A stretch of DNA of 64,000 nt from Ferrimonas kyonanensis DSM 18153 (GTDB lineage Bacteria > Pseudomonadota > Gammaproteobacteria > Enterobacterales > Shewanellaceae): positions 124,001 through 188,000 of the forward strand of contig NZ_AUDJ01000016.1 of assembly GCF_000425405.1 (NCBI RefSeq). Direction: 5' to 3'. Numbering within the stretch: the first letter of the stretch is position 1; the number at the start of each line of letters is the position of its first letter. The notes under the pieces are model-generated. The model was not told the origin of the DNA, made no database searches, and worked only from the letters and a program-made list of their open reading frames with translations. This document shows positions 22,245-31,541 of this stretch, piece after piece. The position numbers and the translations under genes were made by a program.

Positions 22245-23366
22245 GTGAGAAGGATTGCTTTACTGGCCATCATCGCCTTGATGCCAGTGTGGGCGGTCGC
22301 CGAGTCGGATTACAATCTGACCCCGGGCGTGACCGCCATCAGTGAGCAGGTGTATGGCCTGCACATGACCATTTTCTATATCTGCTGTGCCATTGCGGCG
22401 GTGGTGTTTGGAGTGATGCTCTACTCCCTGATTGCACACCGCAAGTCCAAAGGCGCGGTGCCCGCCAATTTTCATGAAAGTACCAAGATCGAAATTCTGT
22501 GGACGGTGATTCCGTTCATTATTTTGATCGTCATGGCGGTGCCTGCCACCAAAACTCTGGTGGCGATGGAAGATCCCAGTCAGTCCGACCTCACCATTCA
22601 GATCACCGGCTCCCAATGGAAGTGGCATTACAAGTATTTCGATCAGGGTGTGGAGTTTTTCAGTCTGATGTCCACCCCTCAAAGCCAAATCAATGACGCC
22701 GAAGCCAAAGGCGAAAACTACCTGCTGGAGGTGGATAAGCCGTTGGTGATTCCCGTCAACCGCAAAGTCCGTTTCCTGATGACCTCTGACGACGTTATCC
22801 ACTCCTGGTGGGTGCCGGCCTTTGCGGTGAAAAAGGACGCCAACCCGGGGTTCATCAACGAAGCCTGGACCCGGGTGGACAAGCCTGGCACCTACCGAGG
22901 TCAATGCGCCGAGTTATGTGGAAAAGACCACGGCTTCATGCCGGTGGTGGTGGAGGTGTTGCCAGAAGCGGAGTTTGATCTTTGGCTGGCCGAGCAGCAG
23001 GGGGCGGCGGCAGCGGCGGCCAAGGCGGAAACCGAAGCCCTGACCCAGACACTGACTATGGAGGAGAGCATGACCCTGGGAGAGCAGGTGTACCTGTCTC
23101 GATGCGCGGCCTGCCACATGCCGAACGGCGCGGGCCTGCAGGGGGTGTTCCCGGCATTGAAAGACAGCCCCATCGCCCTGGGTGAGGTGAAGGCGCACAT
23201 CGACATTGTGGTTCATGGCAAGGCCGGAACCGCCATGCAAGCGTTTGCGGCTCAGTTGAGTAACAAGGAGCTGGCGGCGGTGGTGACTTATGAACGAAAC
23301 GCCTGGGGCAATGACACCGGCGATGTGGTACAGACGGCGGATGTAGCCGCCTCTAAGGGACAATGA
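22245..23366 (+). CDS. coxB: Cytochrome c oxidase subunit II with fused cytochrome c domain
   Basis: A 373-residue subunit of an aa3-type oxidase, caa3-like because of a C-terminal c-type heme domain. After a signal peptide and two transmembrane helices comes the cupredoxin CuA domain: His186 plus Cys221, Cys225, His229 and Met232 in [12 protein letters not shown]. An Ala-rich linker leads to the heme site CAACH (Cys287, Cys290, His291). The GTG at 22245 is chosen because GAGGAG lies at 22231-22236; the upstream open frame has no site. It is the first gene of the oxidase operon. Confidence 0.95.
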   Translation: MRRIALLAIIALMPVWAVAESDYNLTPGVTAISEQVYGLHMTIFYICCAIAAVVFGVMLYSLIAHRKSKGAVPANFHESTKIEILWTVIPFIILIVMAVPATKTLVAMEDPSQSDLTIQITGSQWKWHYKYFDQGVEFFSLMSTPQSQINDAEAKGENYLLEVDKPLVIPVNRKVRFLMTSDDVIHSWWVPAFAVKKDANPGFINEAWTRVDKPGTYRGQCAELCGKDHGFMPVVVEVLPEAEFDLWLAEQQGAAAAAAKAETEALTQTLTMEESMTLGEQVYLSRCAACHMPNGAGLQGVFPALKDSPIALGEVKAHIDIVVHGKAGTAMQAFAAQLSNKELAAVVTYERNAWGNDTGDVVQTADVAASKGQ

Positions 23367-23377
23367 GGGGCACAGTC

Positions 23378-24988
23378 ATGACCATAGCGACACGAGAAAA
23401 TCAGGCCGATGTCGGCCACATCGAAACGGAACACGACCATCACCACGCACCGCAGAAGGGCCTGAAACGATGGTTGCTGACCACCAACCACAAAGAGATC
23501 GGCACCCTGTATCTGTGGTTCAGCTTTACCATGTTTTTGGTCGGTGGGGCCATGGCGATGGTGATTCGGGCCGAGTTGTTCCAGCCGGGCCTGCAGTTGG
23601 TAGAGCCGAACTTCTTCAATCAGATGACCACGGTCCATGGACTGATTATGGTATTTGGGGCGGTGATGCCGGCGTTTACAGGGCTGGCTAACTGGATGAT
23701 CCCGATGATGATCGGCGCCCCGGATATGGCACTGCCACGGCTGAACAACTGGAGTTTCTGGATTCTGCCGTTTGCCTTTGCCCTGTTGATCGGCAGTTTG
23801 TTTATGGAAGGGGGCGGTCCGGCATTCGGCTGGACTTTCTATGCGCCGTTGTCGACCACCTTCAGCGGTGATTCCACCGCGCTGTTTGTGTTTTCGGTTC
23901 ACATCATGGGCATCAGCTCCATCATGGGCGCCATCAACGTCATTGTGACCATCGTCAACCTGCGTGCTCCGGGCATGACTTACATGAAGATGCCACTGTT
24001 TGTCTGGACCTGGTTGATCACCGCCTTTCTGTTGATCGCGGTGATGCCGGTACTGGCGGGGGCGGTGACCATGGTGTTGACCGATAAGTACTTCGGTACC
24101 GCGTTCTTCGATGCCGCCGGCGGTGGTGACCCGGTGATGTTCCAGCACATTTTCTGGTTCTTTGGTCATCCAGAGGTGTACATCATGATTTTGCCGGCGT
24201 TTGGCATCATCTCCGCCATTGTGCCCGCGTTTTCCCGCAAGAAGTTGTTTGGCTATGCCTCCATGGTATACGCCACCGCGTCTATTGCCCTGCTGTCCTT
24301 CATCGTCTGGGCCCACCACATGTTCACCACCGGCATGCCGGTGGCGGCGGAACTGTTTTTCATGTACTGCACCATGCTGATCTCGGTGCCCACCGGGGTC
24401 AAGGTGTTTAACTGGGTGGCCACCATGTGGCAGGGCGCCATCAGCTTTGAGGCGCCGATGATGTTTGCGCTGGCGTTCATCGTGCTGTTTACCATCGGCG
24501 GCCTGTCCGGGTTGATGCTGGCCATTACGCCGGTGGATTTCCAGTACCACGATACCTACTTTGTGGTGGCCCATTTCCATTACGTGCTGGTGACCGGGGC
24601 GGTGTTTTCCATCATGGCGGCGGCCTACTACTGGCTGCCGAAATGGACCGGCCACATGTACAGCGAACGCCTGGCCAAATGGCACTTCTGGTGCTCGGTG
24701 GTGTCGGTCAATGTGCTGTTTTTCCCCATGCACTTCCTGGGACTGGCGGGGATGCCGAGACGGATTCCCGATTATGCCCTGCAGTTTGCAGATATTAATC
24801 AGATCGTTTCCATTGGCGGCTTTGCCTTTGGCTTGTCGCAACTGATCTTCCTAGCCCTGGTGATCAAGTGCATTCGCGGCGGCCAGCAGGCGCCGGCCAA
24901 GCCCTGGGACGGTGCCGAAGGGCTGGAGTGGACGGTGGCCTCTCCGGCGCCACTGCATACCTTCGATACCCCTCCTAAGGTAGCGTGA
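23378..24988 (+). CDS. coxA: Cytochrome c oxidase subunit I
   Basis: Catalytic heme-copper subunit of 536 residues with twelve transmembrane helices, which reduces oxygen at heme a3-CuB and pumps protons. Diagnostic segments are [14 protein letters not shown] at the N-terminus, [25 protein letters not shown]-type sequence in helix III (the window has [20 protein letters not shown]), [18 protein letters not shown] with the CuB histidine and cross-linked tyrosine, and [13 protein letters not shown] near the C-terminus. The ATG at 23378 is preferred to the one at 23363 because GAGGGG precedes it at normal spacing. Confidence 0.97.
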   Translation: MTIATRENQADVGHIETEHDHHHAPQKGLKRWLLTTNHKEIGTLYLWFSFTMFLVGGAMAMVIRAELFQPGLQLVEPNFFNQMTTVHGLIMVFGAVMPAFTGLANWMIPMMIGAPDMALPRLNNWSFWILPFAFALLIGSLFMEGGGPAFGWTFYAPLSTTFSGDSTALFVFSVHIMGISSIMGAINVIVTIVNLRAPGMTYMKMPLFVWTWLITAFLLIAVMPVLAGAVTMVLTDKYFGTAFFDAAGGGDPVMFQHIFWFFGHPEVYIMILPAFGIISAIVPAFSRKKLFGYASMVYATASIALLSFIVWAHHMFTTGMPVAAELFFMYCTMLISVPTGVKVFNWVATMWQGAISFEAPMMFALAFIVLFTIGGLSGLMLAITPVDFQYHDTYFVVAHFHYVLVTGAVFSIMAAAYYWLPKWTGHMYSERLAKWHFWCSVVSVNVLFFPMHFLGLAGMPRRIPDYALQFADINQIVSIGGFAFGLSQLIFLALVIKCIRGGQQAPAKPWDGAEGLEWTVASPAPLHTFDTPPKVA

Positions 24989-24989
24989 G

Positions 24990-25529
24990 ATGACTGGCCC
25001 TAACGCCAATCGACGTCTGGTGACCCGGCTGCTGCTGGTCACGGTGGCCATGTTTGGCTTTGGCTTTGCCCTGGTGCCGCTGTACGACGTGTTCTGCGAC
25101 ATTACCGGCATCAATGGCAAGACTCGTCAGACCGCCGCGGCCGACAGCGAGCAGGTGGACAGCCAACGCCTGGTCACCGTGGAGTTCATCACCTCGGTAC
25201 ACAGCGACATGCCCTGGCAGTTTGAACCCGAGGTCAACCGCATTCAGGTACACCCTGGTGAGACCCGTCAGGTGGCCTTTCTGGCTCGCAACCTTTCCCA
25301 GCGGGACATTATTGGTCAGGCCGTGCCCTCGGTCACGCCGGGGCAGGGGGCACTCTATTTCTCCAAGATCGAGTGCTTTTGCTTTAACCACCAGCCCCTG
25401 GAAGCGGGGGCAGAAACCCAGATGCCGTTGCTGTTCTATCTGGATCCGGCCCTGCCGGAGGAGATTCAGACCCTGACCCTGTCATACACGCTCTACAACG
25501 TGACCGACCAGGCCAATGAGCGTGGCTAA
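24990..25529 (+). CDS. ctaG: Cytochrome c oxidase assembly protein CtaG/Cox11
   Basis: A 179-residue membrane-anchored copper chaperone that helps load CuB of subunit I. It has one N-terminal transmembrane helix, PLYDVFCDITGINGKT just after it, and the copper-binding ECFCFNHQPLEAG motif. It lies one base after coxA and overlaps the open frame that precedes coxC. Confidence 0.95.
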   Translation: MTGPNANRRLVTRLLLVTVAMFGFGFALVPLYDVFCDITGINGKTRQTAAADSEQVDSQRLVTVEFITSVHSDMPWQFEPEVNRIQVHPGETRQVAFLARNLSQRDIIGQAVPSVTPGQGALYFSKIECFCFNHQPLEAGAETQMPLLFYLDPALPEEIQTLTLSYTLYNVTDQANERG

Positions 25530-25542
25530 GGAGAGCAATTCG

Positions 25543-26415
25543 ATGAAACATGAAAAGTACTACGTTCCCGAGCAGAGCTACTGGCCCATTGTTGGTGCCA
25601 TCGGCCTGTTTCTTATCGCATTGGGAGCGGGAAACTACGTCGGCGGCCTCAAGAGCGGCGATACCGGCATCTTTGGTTACGTGCTGCTGTCCGGCATTGC
25701 GGTGATTGTGGTGATGGTGGTTGGTTGGTTTGGCACGGTGATCAACGAGTCCATGGCCGGCCTGTATTCCCGGCAGATGGACCGGTCGTTCCGACAGGGG
25801 ATGTCCTGGTTTATCTTCTCTGAAGTGATGTTTTTCGGCGCTTTTTTCGGGGCCCTGTTCTATGCCCGCATGGTGGCGGTGCCCTGGTTAGGAGGCGCCG
25901 GCAACAATGCCATGACTCATGAGGTATTGTGGCCGACGTTTGAGGCGATGTGGCCGCTGGTAACCACCCCGGGAGGCGAGACCACCCAGGCCATGGGCTG
26001 GCAGGGACTGCCACTGTACAACACCCTGATTCTGTTAACCTCGTCGGTGACTTTGCACTTCGCCCACGTGGCATTGGAGCAGGATCGGCGCCGGCCTCTG
26101 ACCGGCTGGTTGGCGGCCACGGTGTTGCTGGGAGTGTGCTTTCTGGCGCTGCAGGGCGAAGAGTACCTGCACGCCTATCAAGAGATGAACCTGACCCTGA
26201 GCTCCGGCGTGTATGGCAACACCTTCTTCCTGTTGACCGGGTTTCATGGCCTGCATGTGACCCTGGGAACCATCATGCTGCTGACGATGTTGGTGCGGGT
26301 GGTGAAGGGGCACTTTACGCCGCAGAAGCATTTCGCCTTTCAGGCCAGTGCCTGGTACTGGCATTTTGTGGATGTGGTGTGGTTGTTGCTGTTTGTGTTC
26401 GTCTACATCCTTTAA
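25543..26415 (+). CDS. coxC: Cytochrome c oxidase subunit III
   Basis: A 290-residue integral membrane subunit with about seven helices. Family segments are RQGMSWFIFSEVMFFGAFFGALFYAR, LTSSVTLHFAHVAL and TFFLLTGFHGLHVTLGTIML, ending HFVDVVWLLLFVFVYIL. The ATG at 25543 follows GGAGAG at 25530-25535 and gives MKHEKYYVPEQSYWP; the open frame extends upstream to 25516 inside ctaG. The 3' end overlaps the convergent DUF2909 gene by 4 bases. Confidence 0.96.
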   Translation: MKHEKYYVPEQSYWPIVGAIGLFLIALGAGNYVGGLKSGDTGIFGYVLLSGIAVIVVMVVGWFGTVINESMAGLYSRQMDRSFRQGMSWFIFSEVMFFGAFFGALFYARMVAVPWLGGAGNNAMTHEVLWPTFEAMWPLVTTPGGETTQAMGWQGLPLYNTLILLTSSVTLHFAHVALEQDRRRPLTGWLAATVLLGVCFLALQGEEYLHAYQEMNLTLSSGVYGNTFFLLTGFHGLHVTLGTIMLLTMLVRVVKGHFTPQKHFAFQASAWYWHFVDVVWLLLFVFVYIL

Positions 26416-26627
26416 TAGGGGCGGGGGTTAGGCTGCAGCCAGCCTCCCATTAGCACCAGGATCAGCAGGACCACCACAAAGGCGGACAAGGCCACACGCC
26501 GCCCCAGGTACTGACTCATGTTGTGACTGCCGCTGTTGTCCTTGAGCATCAACAGCAAGGCTCGGCCCAGATTAAACACAATGAACAGCAGCAGCGCCAC
26601 AAGCAGCAGTTTTAACGCAATTTGCAT
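26412..26627 (-). CDS. DUF2909 twin-helix membrane protein
   Basis: A 71-residue protein with two transmembrane helices (residues 5-27 and 47-65) separated by a short polar loop containing NMSQYLGRR. This matches DUF2909, a small family usually found inside oxidase assembly clusters between coxC and surf1. Here it is on the opposite strand to its neighbours, overlapping coxC at the 3' end; its start lies 24 bases before that of surf1. Function unknown; a role in oxidase assembly is guessed from location. Confidence 0.8.
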   Translation of the reverse strand: MQIALKLLLVALLLFIVFNLGRALLLMLKDNSGSHNMSQYLGRRVALSAFVVVLLILVLMGGWLQPNPRPY

Positions 26628-26651
26628 GGACCTTCCTTAGTCGGGATTTGT

Positions 26652-27362
26652 ATGAAGTATTGGTGGTTCCCTCTGATTACTCTGGCGGTATTTTGTGCAC
26701 TGGTCAAGTTAGGCTGGTGGCAGCTGCAGCGGGCTGACACCAAGCAGCGACTGCAACAACAACTGCAGCAACGGGGGCAACAGACGCTGAGCTGGAATCA
26801 GCTTCAGGAGGGGGGCGATGTGAGCGGATTTGGTCTGGCGGTATCGGTGCAGCCGCGGGCACTGCCGCCGCTGCTGCTGGACAACCGTACCCTCAATGGT
26901 CAGGTCGGTTACCAGTGGCTTCAGCCGGTGGTGGTGGCGGATGAGCAGCCTCTGCTGTTGCTGGATCTGGGGTTTGTGGCTGCGGGTTCTCGCCGGGATA
27001 CGTTGCCGATGCTGCCGACGTTGCCGGACTCGCTGTCGGTATCGGGACGCTTGTATCGGCCTGGGCACAACCCGCTGTCCCGTCATAGTTATGGCGAACC
27101 CGGAGACAAGATCCGCATTCAGGCGGTGAATTTCGAGGAAATTGGGCAGATGTTGGAACAAGCGACGTTGCCCTATCTGCTGTTTGTCGACCAGCCGGTC
27201 GAGATTGGATTTATTCGCCAGTGGCGGCCGATTTCCATGAGCCCGGATAAGCACAAAGGCTACGCGGTGCAGTGGTTTGGCCTGGCAACGGCGTGGTTGG
27301 TAATCGTTTATCTGCTGTGGCGCCGGCAACGGCCTCTTGCGCCGCTGCCCCAAGCCAGATAG
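26652..27362 (+). CDS. SURF1-family oxidase assembly protein
   Basis: A 236-residue inner-membrane protein with helices at both ends (WFPLITLAVFCALVKLGWWQLQRA and FGLATAWLVIVYLLW) and a periplasmic middle. LGWWQLQRADTK, LLLDNRTLNGQVGYQWLQPV and HKGYAVQWFGLA are typical of SURF1/Shy1, which helps place heme a in subunit I. The ATG at 26652 gives the standard N-terminus MKYWW; the frame also opens 30 bases earlier. Confidence 0.9.
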   Translation: MKYWWFPLITLAVFCALVKLGWWQLQRADTKQRLQQQLQQRGQQTLSWNQLQEGGDVSGFGLAVSVQPRALPPLLLDNRTLNGQVGYQWLQPVVVADEQPLLLLDLGFVAAGSRRDTLPMLPTLPDSLSVSGRLYRPGHNPLSRHSYGEPGDKIRIQAVNFEEIGQMLEQATLPYLLFVDQPVEIGFIRQWRPISMSPDKHKGYAVQWFGLATAWLVIVYLLWRRQRPLAPLPQAR

Positions 27363-27378
27363 TGTGATCTGTGTCACT
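27363..27378. promoter_or_regulatory. Candidate CRP-type site
   Basis: TGTGATCTGTGTCACT matches TGTGA-N6-TCACA in nine of ten positions. It starts immediately after the surf1 stop and lies 94 bases upstream of the next gene, so an internal promoter could start there. Confidence 0.45.
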
Positions 27379-27471
27379 GTTGTTTCCCCCTAGCGGTACT
27401 GGGAGGAGCGTCTTGAATTGTCTGTAACCGGCGGCCGGCCTTGCCGAGCCCTGATGATGAGAGGAGCAATC

Positions 27472-28008
27472 ATGAACTCCCGGAACCGCAAACCATTAAT
27501 GCTGCTGGTGGTGTTTCTGGCGCCATTCTTAACCGCCCTGCTGGTGCTGCAGCTGGGTTGGTATCAAGGGGGCGCCACCAACAAAGGCCAGTTACTGGCT
27601 GGCCTGCATTACCGCTCGCTGGCCCAACCCAACCCCGCCGAACGGCAGTGGCAGTTGTTGTACCTGCTGCCCTCCCAATGCGACGCCAGCTGTGAAGACC
27701 GCCTTACCGCGATGCAGAAAGTACTGCAAGCCCTCGGTCGAGAACGGGAGCGGGTGAATGCGGTGGTCTTCTATTACCAGCAGCGGCCGGAGCTGGCCGA
27801 GATCCTGACTGAGAAAGGCTTCCTTATGGCTCGGGCCAATGACGCGGTGAAATCGGCGTTGACTGAACAGACTCTGGTCATTGTCGACCCTTTGGGGCAG
27901 TGGGTGATGGGCTATGGTGATGTGCAGGGCCAGGACGCTCAGATCCTGCAGGGCAAACATCTGTTGGCGGACATGCGAAAGCTGCTGAAGCTGTCTCGAG
28001 TGGGCTAA
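27472..28008 (+). CDS. Membrane-anchored CxxxC protein of the oxidase cluster
   Basis: A 178-residue protein with one N-terminal transmembrane helix (LMLLVVFLAPFLTALLVLQLGWYQ). Its domain carries LLPSQCDASC, a Cys70-x3-Cys74 motif after a hydrophobic strand, as in Sco proteins (CPDVC), and later strands like VNAVVFYYQQRP and TLVIVDPLGQWVMGY. A thioredoxin-like fold related to Sco is inferred; the Sco copper-ligand histidine is not obvious. Homologues sit at this place in Shewanella-type oxidase clusters as unnamed genes (from memory). The ATG at 27472 follows GAGGAG; the frame opens earlier without support. It lies 9 bases before ctaA. Confidence 0.75.
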   Translation: MNSRNRKPLMLLVVFLAPFLTALLVLQLGWYQGGATNKGQLLAGLHYRSLAQPNPAERQWQLLYLLPSQCDASCEDRLTAMQKVLQALGRERERVNAVVFYYQQRPELAEILTEKGFLMARANDAVKSALTEQTLVIVDPLGQWVMGYGDVQGQDAQILQGKHLLADMRKLLKLSRVG

Positions 28009-28017
28009 GGGGGACCG

Positions 28018-29001
28018 ATGAATCGATTGATCCTGGCCACGGCGGCGCTGGCCTTTGTGGTGATTGTGGTTGGGGCCTTTACCCGCCTGACTGACGCCGG
28101 CCTCGGTTGCCCGGATTGGCCCGGCTGCTATGGGTTCTTAACGCCGGTCGAGGCCAAGGCTAACGAAGCCTTGGCCCTGAGCCGCTTCCCGGATCGACCG
28201 CTGGAGATGGCCAAGGCCTGGGCCGAGATGGGGCATCGTTACATCGCCAGCCTGTTGGGACTGATGATTTTGACCATTGCGCTGCTGAGTTGGCGCACGC
28301 CGCAGCGGGGCCACGGCCTGGCGTTACTGGGGCTGGTGCTGTTTCAGGGCGCGTTGGGAATGTGGACGGTTACCCTGAACCTGATGCCGGTGGTGGTGAT
28401 GGGCCATCTGCTGGGGGGACTGACGGTGTTGTCGCTGCTGGCGTTGTTATGGATGCGACGCCAACCTGAACGGTTGGAACTGCAGCAGCCCAGCTTGGTG
28501 CTGCTGGCGGCGGTGGCCTTGGTGGCCCTGGTACTTCAGGTTGCGTTGGGGGGCTGGACCTCGGCCAACTACGCGGCAGTGGTGTGCACCACGCTGCCGA
28601 TATGCGAAGGCAACTGGTGGCAGCAGTGGGACCCGGCCACCGCGTTTCGGCTGATACAGCCTGCGGCCAACAGCTATGAATTTGGCACCCTGGATTATGC
28701 CGCCCGCATGACCATCCATGTCAGCCACCGACTGTGGGCGGTGGTGACGGCGTTGCTGTTGTTGTGGTTGGCACTGCGTCTGATGCGCCATCCGCAGTTG
28801 AACCGTTGGGGCATCGCAATGGTGGTGCTGACCCTGATCCAAGTGGGGTTGGGCGTGGCCAATGTGGTGTGGCAGTTGCCATTGGCGGTCGCGGTGGGCC
28901 ACAACGGCGGTGCCGCACTGTTGGTGATGACCCTGGTGTGCATCAATTATCGAGTCCAAAGCCGGCAGCCGGCGGCCCTAAGGGAGAGAGTGCCATGTTG
29001 A
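28018..29001 (+). CDS. ctaA: Heme A synthase (CtaA/Cox15)
   Basis: A 327-residue inner-membrane enzyme that oxidises the C8 methyl of heme O to give heme A. It has about eight transmembrane helices in two halves. Family marks are [21 protein letters not shown] at the N-terminus, [12 protein letters not shown] with a heme-ligand histidine, [26 protein letters not shown] and [12 protein letters not shown] with a second histidine. Its last 7 bases overlap cyoE. Confidence 0.95.
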   Translation: MNRLILATAALAFVVIVVGAFTRLTDAGLGCPDWPGCYGFLTPVEAKANEALALSRFPDRPLEMAKAWAEMGHRYIASLLGLMILTIALLSWRTPQRGHGLALLGLVLFQGALGMWTVTLNLMPVVVMGHLLGGLTVLSLLALLWMRRQPERLELQQPSLVLLAAVALVALVLQVALGGWTSANYAAVVCTTLPICEGNWWQQWDPATAFRLIQPAANSYEFGTLDYAARMTIHVSHRLWAVVTALLLLWLALRLMRHPQLNRWGIAMVVLTLIQVGLGVANVVWQLPLAVAVGHNGGAALLVMTLVCINYRVQSRQPAALRERVPC

Positions 29002-29900
29002 AAGCCATAGGTTGGAGTAAGCGGAACCCGGCGTTGGCCTGGCGCGACTATCTGGAGATGACCAAACCCAAGGTGGTGTTACTGATGCTGGTGACCGCGC
29101 TGGTGGGGATGGCTCTGGCTTCTCCCGGGTGGGTGGCGTTGCCGACCCTGGTCAGTGGCTTGTCCGGGATCGGCCTGATGGCCGGTGCGGCGGCGGCGGT
29201 CAACCACCTGTTGGATCGCCGTATTGATACCATCATGGCCCGGACTCACAACCGGCCAGTGGCCACAGGCCGGGTCTCTCCCTTCCATGGTGGGGTGTTC
29301 GCCGCCGTTATCGGCAGCCTGGGTTTTGTCATTCTGTATGGGTTTGTCAATCCCCTTACCGCCTGGCTGACTCTGGCAAGCTTGGTGGGCTATGCCCTGA
29401 TTTACACCGGCTTTCTCAAACGGGCGACACCGCAGAACATTGTTATCGGTGGCCTGGCGGGGGCGATGCCGCCGTTATTGGGCTGGACCAGTGTGACAGG
29501 CGATTTCCATGGCCATGGCTTGTTGTTGGTGATCATCATTTTCACCTGGACGCCGCCCCATTTCTGGGCCTTGGCTGTGCACCGCCGGGATGAATACGCC
29601 AAGGCCGACATTCCGATGTTGCCGGTTACCCATGGCATCGAATACACCAAAACCTCCATCTTGTTGTACAGCTTCCTGTTGGTGATCGCTTGCATGCTAC
29701 CGGTGTTGGTGGGGATGAGTGGCGGCATCTACCTGCTGGGTTCAACGGTACTGAGCCTGTGGTTTCTGGTGAAAGCCTGGCAGCTGAAGTACAGCCCCAA
29801 GCCAGACTCCGCCATCAAGTTGTTCCTGTTCTCCATCTGGCAGCTACTGGCGCTGTTTGTGCTGTTGTTGGTGGATCACTACTTGCCGGTGGGGTTGTAA
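28995..29900 (+). CDS. cyoE: Protoheme IX farnesyltransferase (heme O synthase)
   Basis: A 301-residue membrane prenyltransferase that adds farnesyl to heme B to make heme O, the substrate of the upstream ctaA product. The UbiA-family motif [19 protein letters not shown] (Asp-rich, metal and diphosphate binding) and [14 protein letters not shown] are clear. The ATG at 28995 is chosen for the site AGGGAGAG (28981-28988) and the expected N-terminus ([20 protein letters not shown] follows); a longer open frame lies inside ctaA. It overlaps the sco start (TAATG). Confidence 0.95.
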   Translation: MLKAIGWSKRNPALAWRDYLEMTKPKVVLLMLVTALVGMALASPGWVALPTLVSGLSGIGLMAGAAAAVNHLLDRRIDTIMARTHNRPVATGRVSPFHGGVFAAVIGSLGFVILYGFVNPLTAWLTLASLVGYALIYTGFLKRATPQNIVIGGLAGAMPPLLGWTSVTGDFHGHGLLLVIIIFTWTPPHFWALAVHRRDEYAKADIPMLPVTHGIEYTKTSILLYSFLLVIACMLPVLVGMSGGIYLLGSTVLSLWFLVKAWQLKYSPKPDSAIKLFLFSIWQLLALFVLLLVDHYLPVGL

Positions 29901-30520
29901 TGCGCTGGGTGTATGGCGGGGTAGCCGCAGCGGCATTGCTGGCCGGAGTGTTGTTGGCCTGGAGCGGCCAGCAACCGCCAAAGGTGTCGGCGCTGTGGTT
30001 GCCGCAACCGCGGGAGTTGGTGGACTTTGAACTGATCGATGATCTGGGCCAGCCCTATGGCAATGACAGTCTGCGTGGTCACTGGACCTTGCTGTTTATG
30101 GGGTTCACCTCCTGCCCTGATGTCTGCCCCAGCACCATGGCGAGGCTGGCGTCGGCCTATCCGCCATTGGCGCAGCAGTTGGATCTGCAGGTGGTATTGA
30201 TGTCGGTGGATCCGCAGCGGGACAGCAGTGAGCGGCTGCATCAGTACGTCGGCTATTTCAATCCATCATTTCGGGCCGTGACCGGTGAGCACAGTCAACT
30301 GTTTGCCTTAAGCCGCAGCCTGGGGTTGATGTACGCCATGGTCGACAGCGACGGCGCCGATGGCTACTCGGTGGACCACAGTGCCGACATCGTACTGATC
30401 AATCCCAGCGGTCAACTGGAGGCGATTTTTCGGCCTCAGGGAGGCGTCGGCGAACTCAGGCTGGTGTCGATGACCCAGCTGAAGACAGACCTGCCGGCGA
30501 TCGCCCGGTTCCGCAGTTAA
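29900..30520 (+). CDS. Sco1/SenC-family copper chaperone
   Basis: A 206-residue membrane-anchored thioredoxin-like protein that delivers copper to the CuA site of subunit II. It has an N-terminal helix, the metal motif FTSCPDVCPSTM with Cys72 and Cys76, and the third ligand in VDHSADIVLINP. SVDPQRDSSERLHQYV is another family segment. The ATG at 29900 shares a base with the cyoE stop. It is the last gene of the oxidase cluster. Confidence 0.93.
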   Translation: MRWVYGGVAAAALLAGVLLAWSGQQPPKVSALWLPQPRELVDFELIDDLGQPYGNDSLRGHWTLLFMGFTSCPDVCPSTMARLASAYPPLAQQLDLQVVLMSVDPQRDSSERLHQYVGYFNPSFRAVTGEHSQLFALSRSLGLMYAMVDSDGADGYSVDHSADIVLINPSGQLEAIFRPQGGVGELRLVSMTQLKTDLPAIARFRS

Positions 30521-30582
30521 GGCTTACGCCAGAGTGCCGCTTTTGAGCCACTGCTGACTTTGATGATGGAAAGGGAACGCCA

Positions 30583-31536
30583 ATGCGTCAGTGGTGTGTG
30601 GGGGTGCTGTTGGGGCTGCTGTGTGGCTGCAGCACCATGGTGGCCAAACGAATTACCGACTTTGACTCGGTTACTTTGGCGCCGTCCCAGCGGCAGGAAT
30701 TGGCCCAACAGGGGTTCAACGACGGCCGCTTCTGTCTTCAGGGGCGTTGTCTTCATTACCTGACAGGAAAGCCGTTGCACTCGACTCGGCTGCGATCGTC
30801 GCTGCAGATCGATGGCCATGAGAGCCAGTTGCTGCTGAGTCGTGACCAGTTACCCCGCCGCGTCGGCACCGTGGTGTTGCTGCACGGGTTTCGCATGACC
30901 AAGGAGCTGATGTCGGCCAACGGCCTGTACTGGCGATTTCTTGGTTATCGGGTGTTGATTCCGGACCTGCCTGGTCACGGCGGTTCTCATTCCGACTTCA
31001 GTTTTGGCACTCAGGATGGCCGTTTGCTCAGCGCCTGGCTTGATGACCAGTCCCAATTAACCTATCCCCTGTACCTGTTTGGAAACTCCATGGGGGCGGT
31101 GGCTGCCGCCCACCTTGCGGCGGCCCGAAACGACGTTTCCGGACTGATTCTGCAGGCGCCGATGCTGGGGTTGGAACAATCGGTGCTGAACTTTCCCCGC
31201 CCCTGGTACCTGGGCTGGATTCCGGATGACAGTATGCGGCAAGGTGCCCGTCAGGCACTGACGACGCTGTCGCTGCAGGAGTCACAGTTGGACATTCGGC
31301 AGTTGTTGCCCGAGTTAGCCTTGCCGACGTTGATTTTTGCTTCGGATGGCGATGCGGTGTCGCCCTATGCTGAGCTGCAACCGCTGCGCTCGAACCGAAT
31401 CAAGGTGGTGAATGTGCCCAATCTGACTCATCCGCAACTGGCGCTGATTGGCAATGCCGAACACCGGCAGATACAGGCCTGGCTGCAACAGCGGCAGCAT
31501 GAGAACCGCCGCCCCCCGGGCAGGGGGGCGGGTTAA
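30583..31536 (+). CDS. Alpha/beta-hydrolase lipoprotein
   Basis: A 317-residue lipoprotein: the signal GVLLGLLCGC places the lipidated cysteine at residue 16. The rest is an alpha/beta hydrolase with VVLLHGFRMTKE (oxyanion region), DLPGHGGSHSDFSFG and the nucleophile elbow GNSMGA (Ser169). The likely acid and histidine lie in FASDGDAV and PNLTHPQLA. Substrate unknown; a lysophospholipase- or esterase-like role at the envelope is possible. The C-terminus (RRPPGRGAG) is encoded by the GC-rich hairpin that follows. It is convergent with the polysaccharide deacetylase gene. Confidence 0.8.
   Translation: MRQWCVGVLLGLLCGCSTMVAKRITDFDSVTLAPSQRQELAQQGFNDGRFCLQGRCLHYLTGKPLHSTRLRSSLQIDGHESQLLLSRDQLPRRVGTVVLLHGFRMTKELMSANGLYWRFLGYRVLIPDLPGHGGSHSDFSFGTQDGRLLSAWLDDQSQLTYPLYLFGNSMGAVAAAHLAAARNDVSGLILQAPMLGLEQSVLNFPRPWYLGWIPDDSMRQGARQALTTLSLQESQLDIRQLLPELALPTLIFASDGDAVSPYAELQPLRSNRIKVVNVPNLTHPQLALIGNAEHRQIQAWLQQRQHENRRPPGRGAG
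31509..31531. terminator. GC-rich hairpin between convergent genes
   Basis: CCGCCCCCC (31509-31517) and GGGGGGCGG (31523-31531) form a 9-bp stem overlapping the end of the lipoprotein gene. No T-run follows in either direction, so termination is not certain. Confidence 0.45.
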
Positions 31537-31541
31537 TCGGA

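Noticed and set aside
23288-24841. 517-codon open frame antisense to coxA
   Set aside because: Shadow of subunit I; no motif, strongly biased composition.
29690-29899. Longer start for the Sco gene inside cyoE
   Set aside because: ATG at 29900 overlapping the cyoE stop gives the expected membrane anchor; the extension lies entirely within cyoE.
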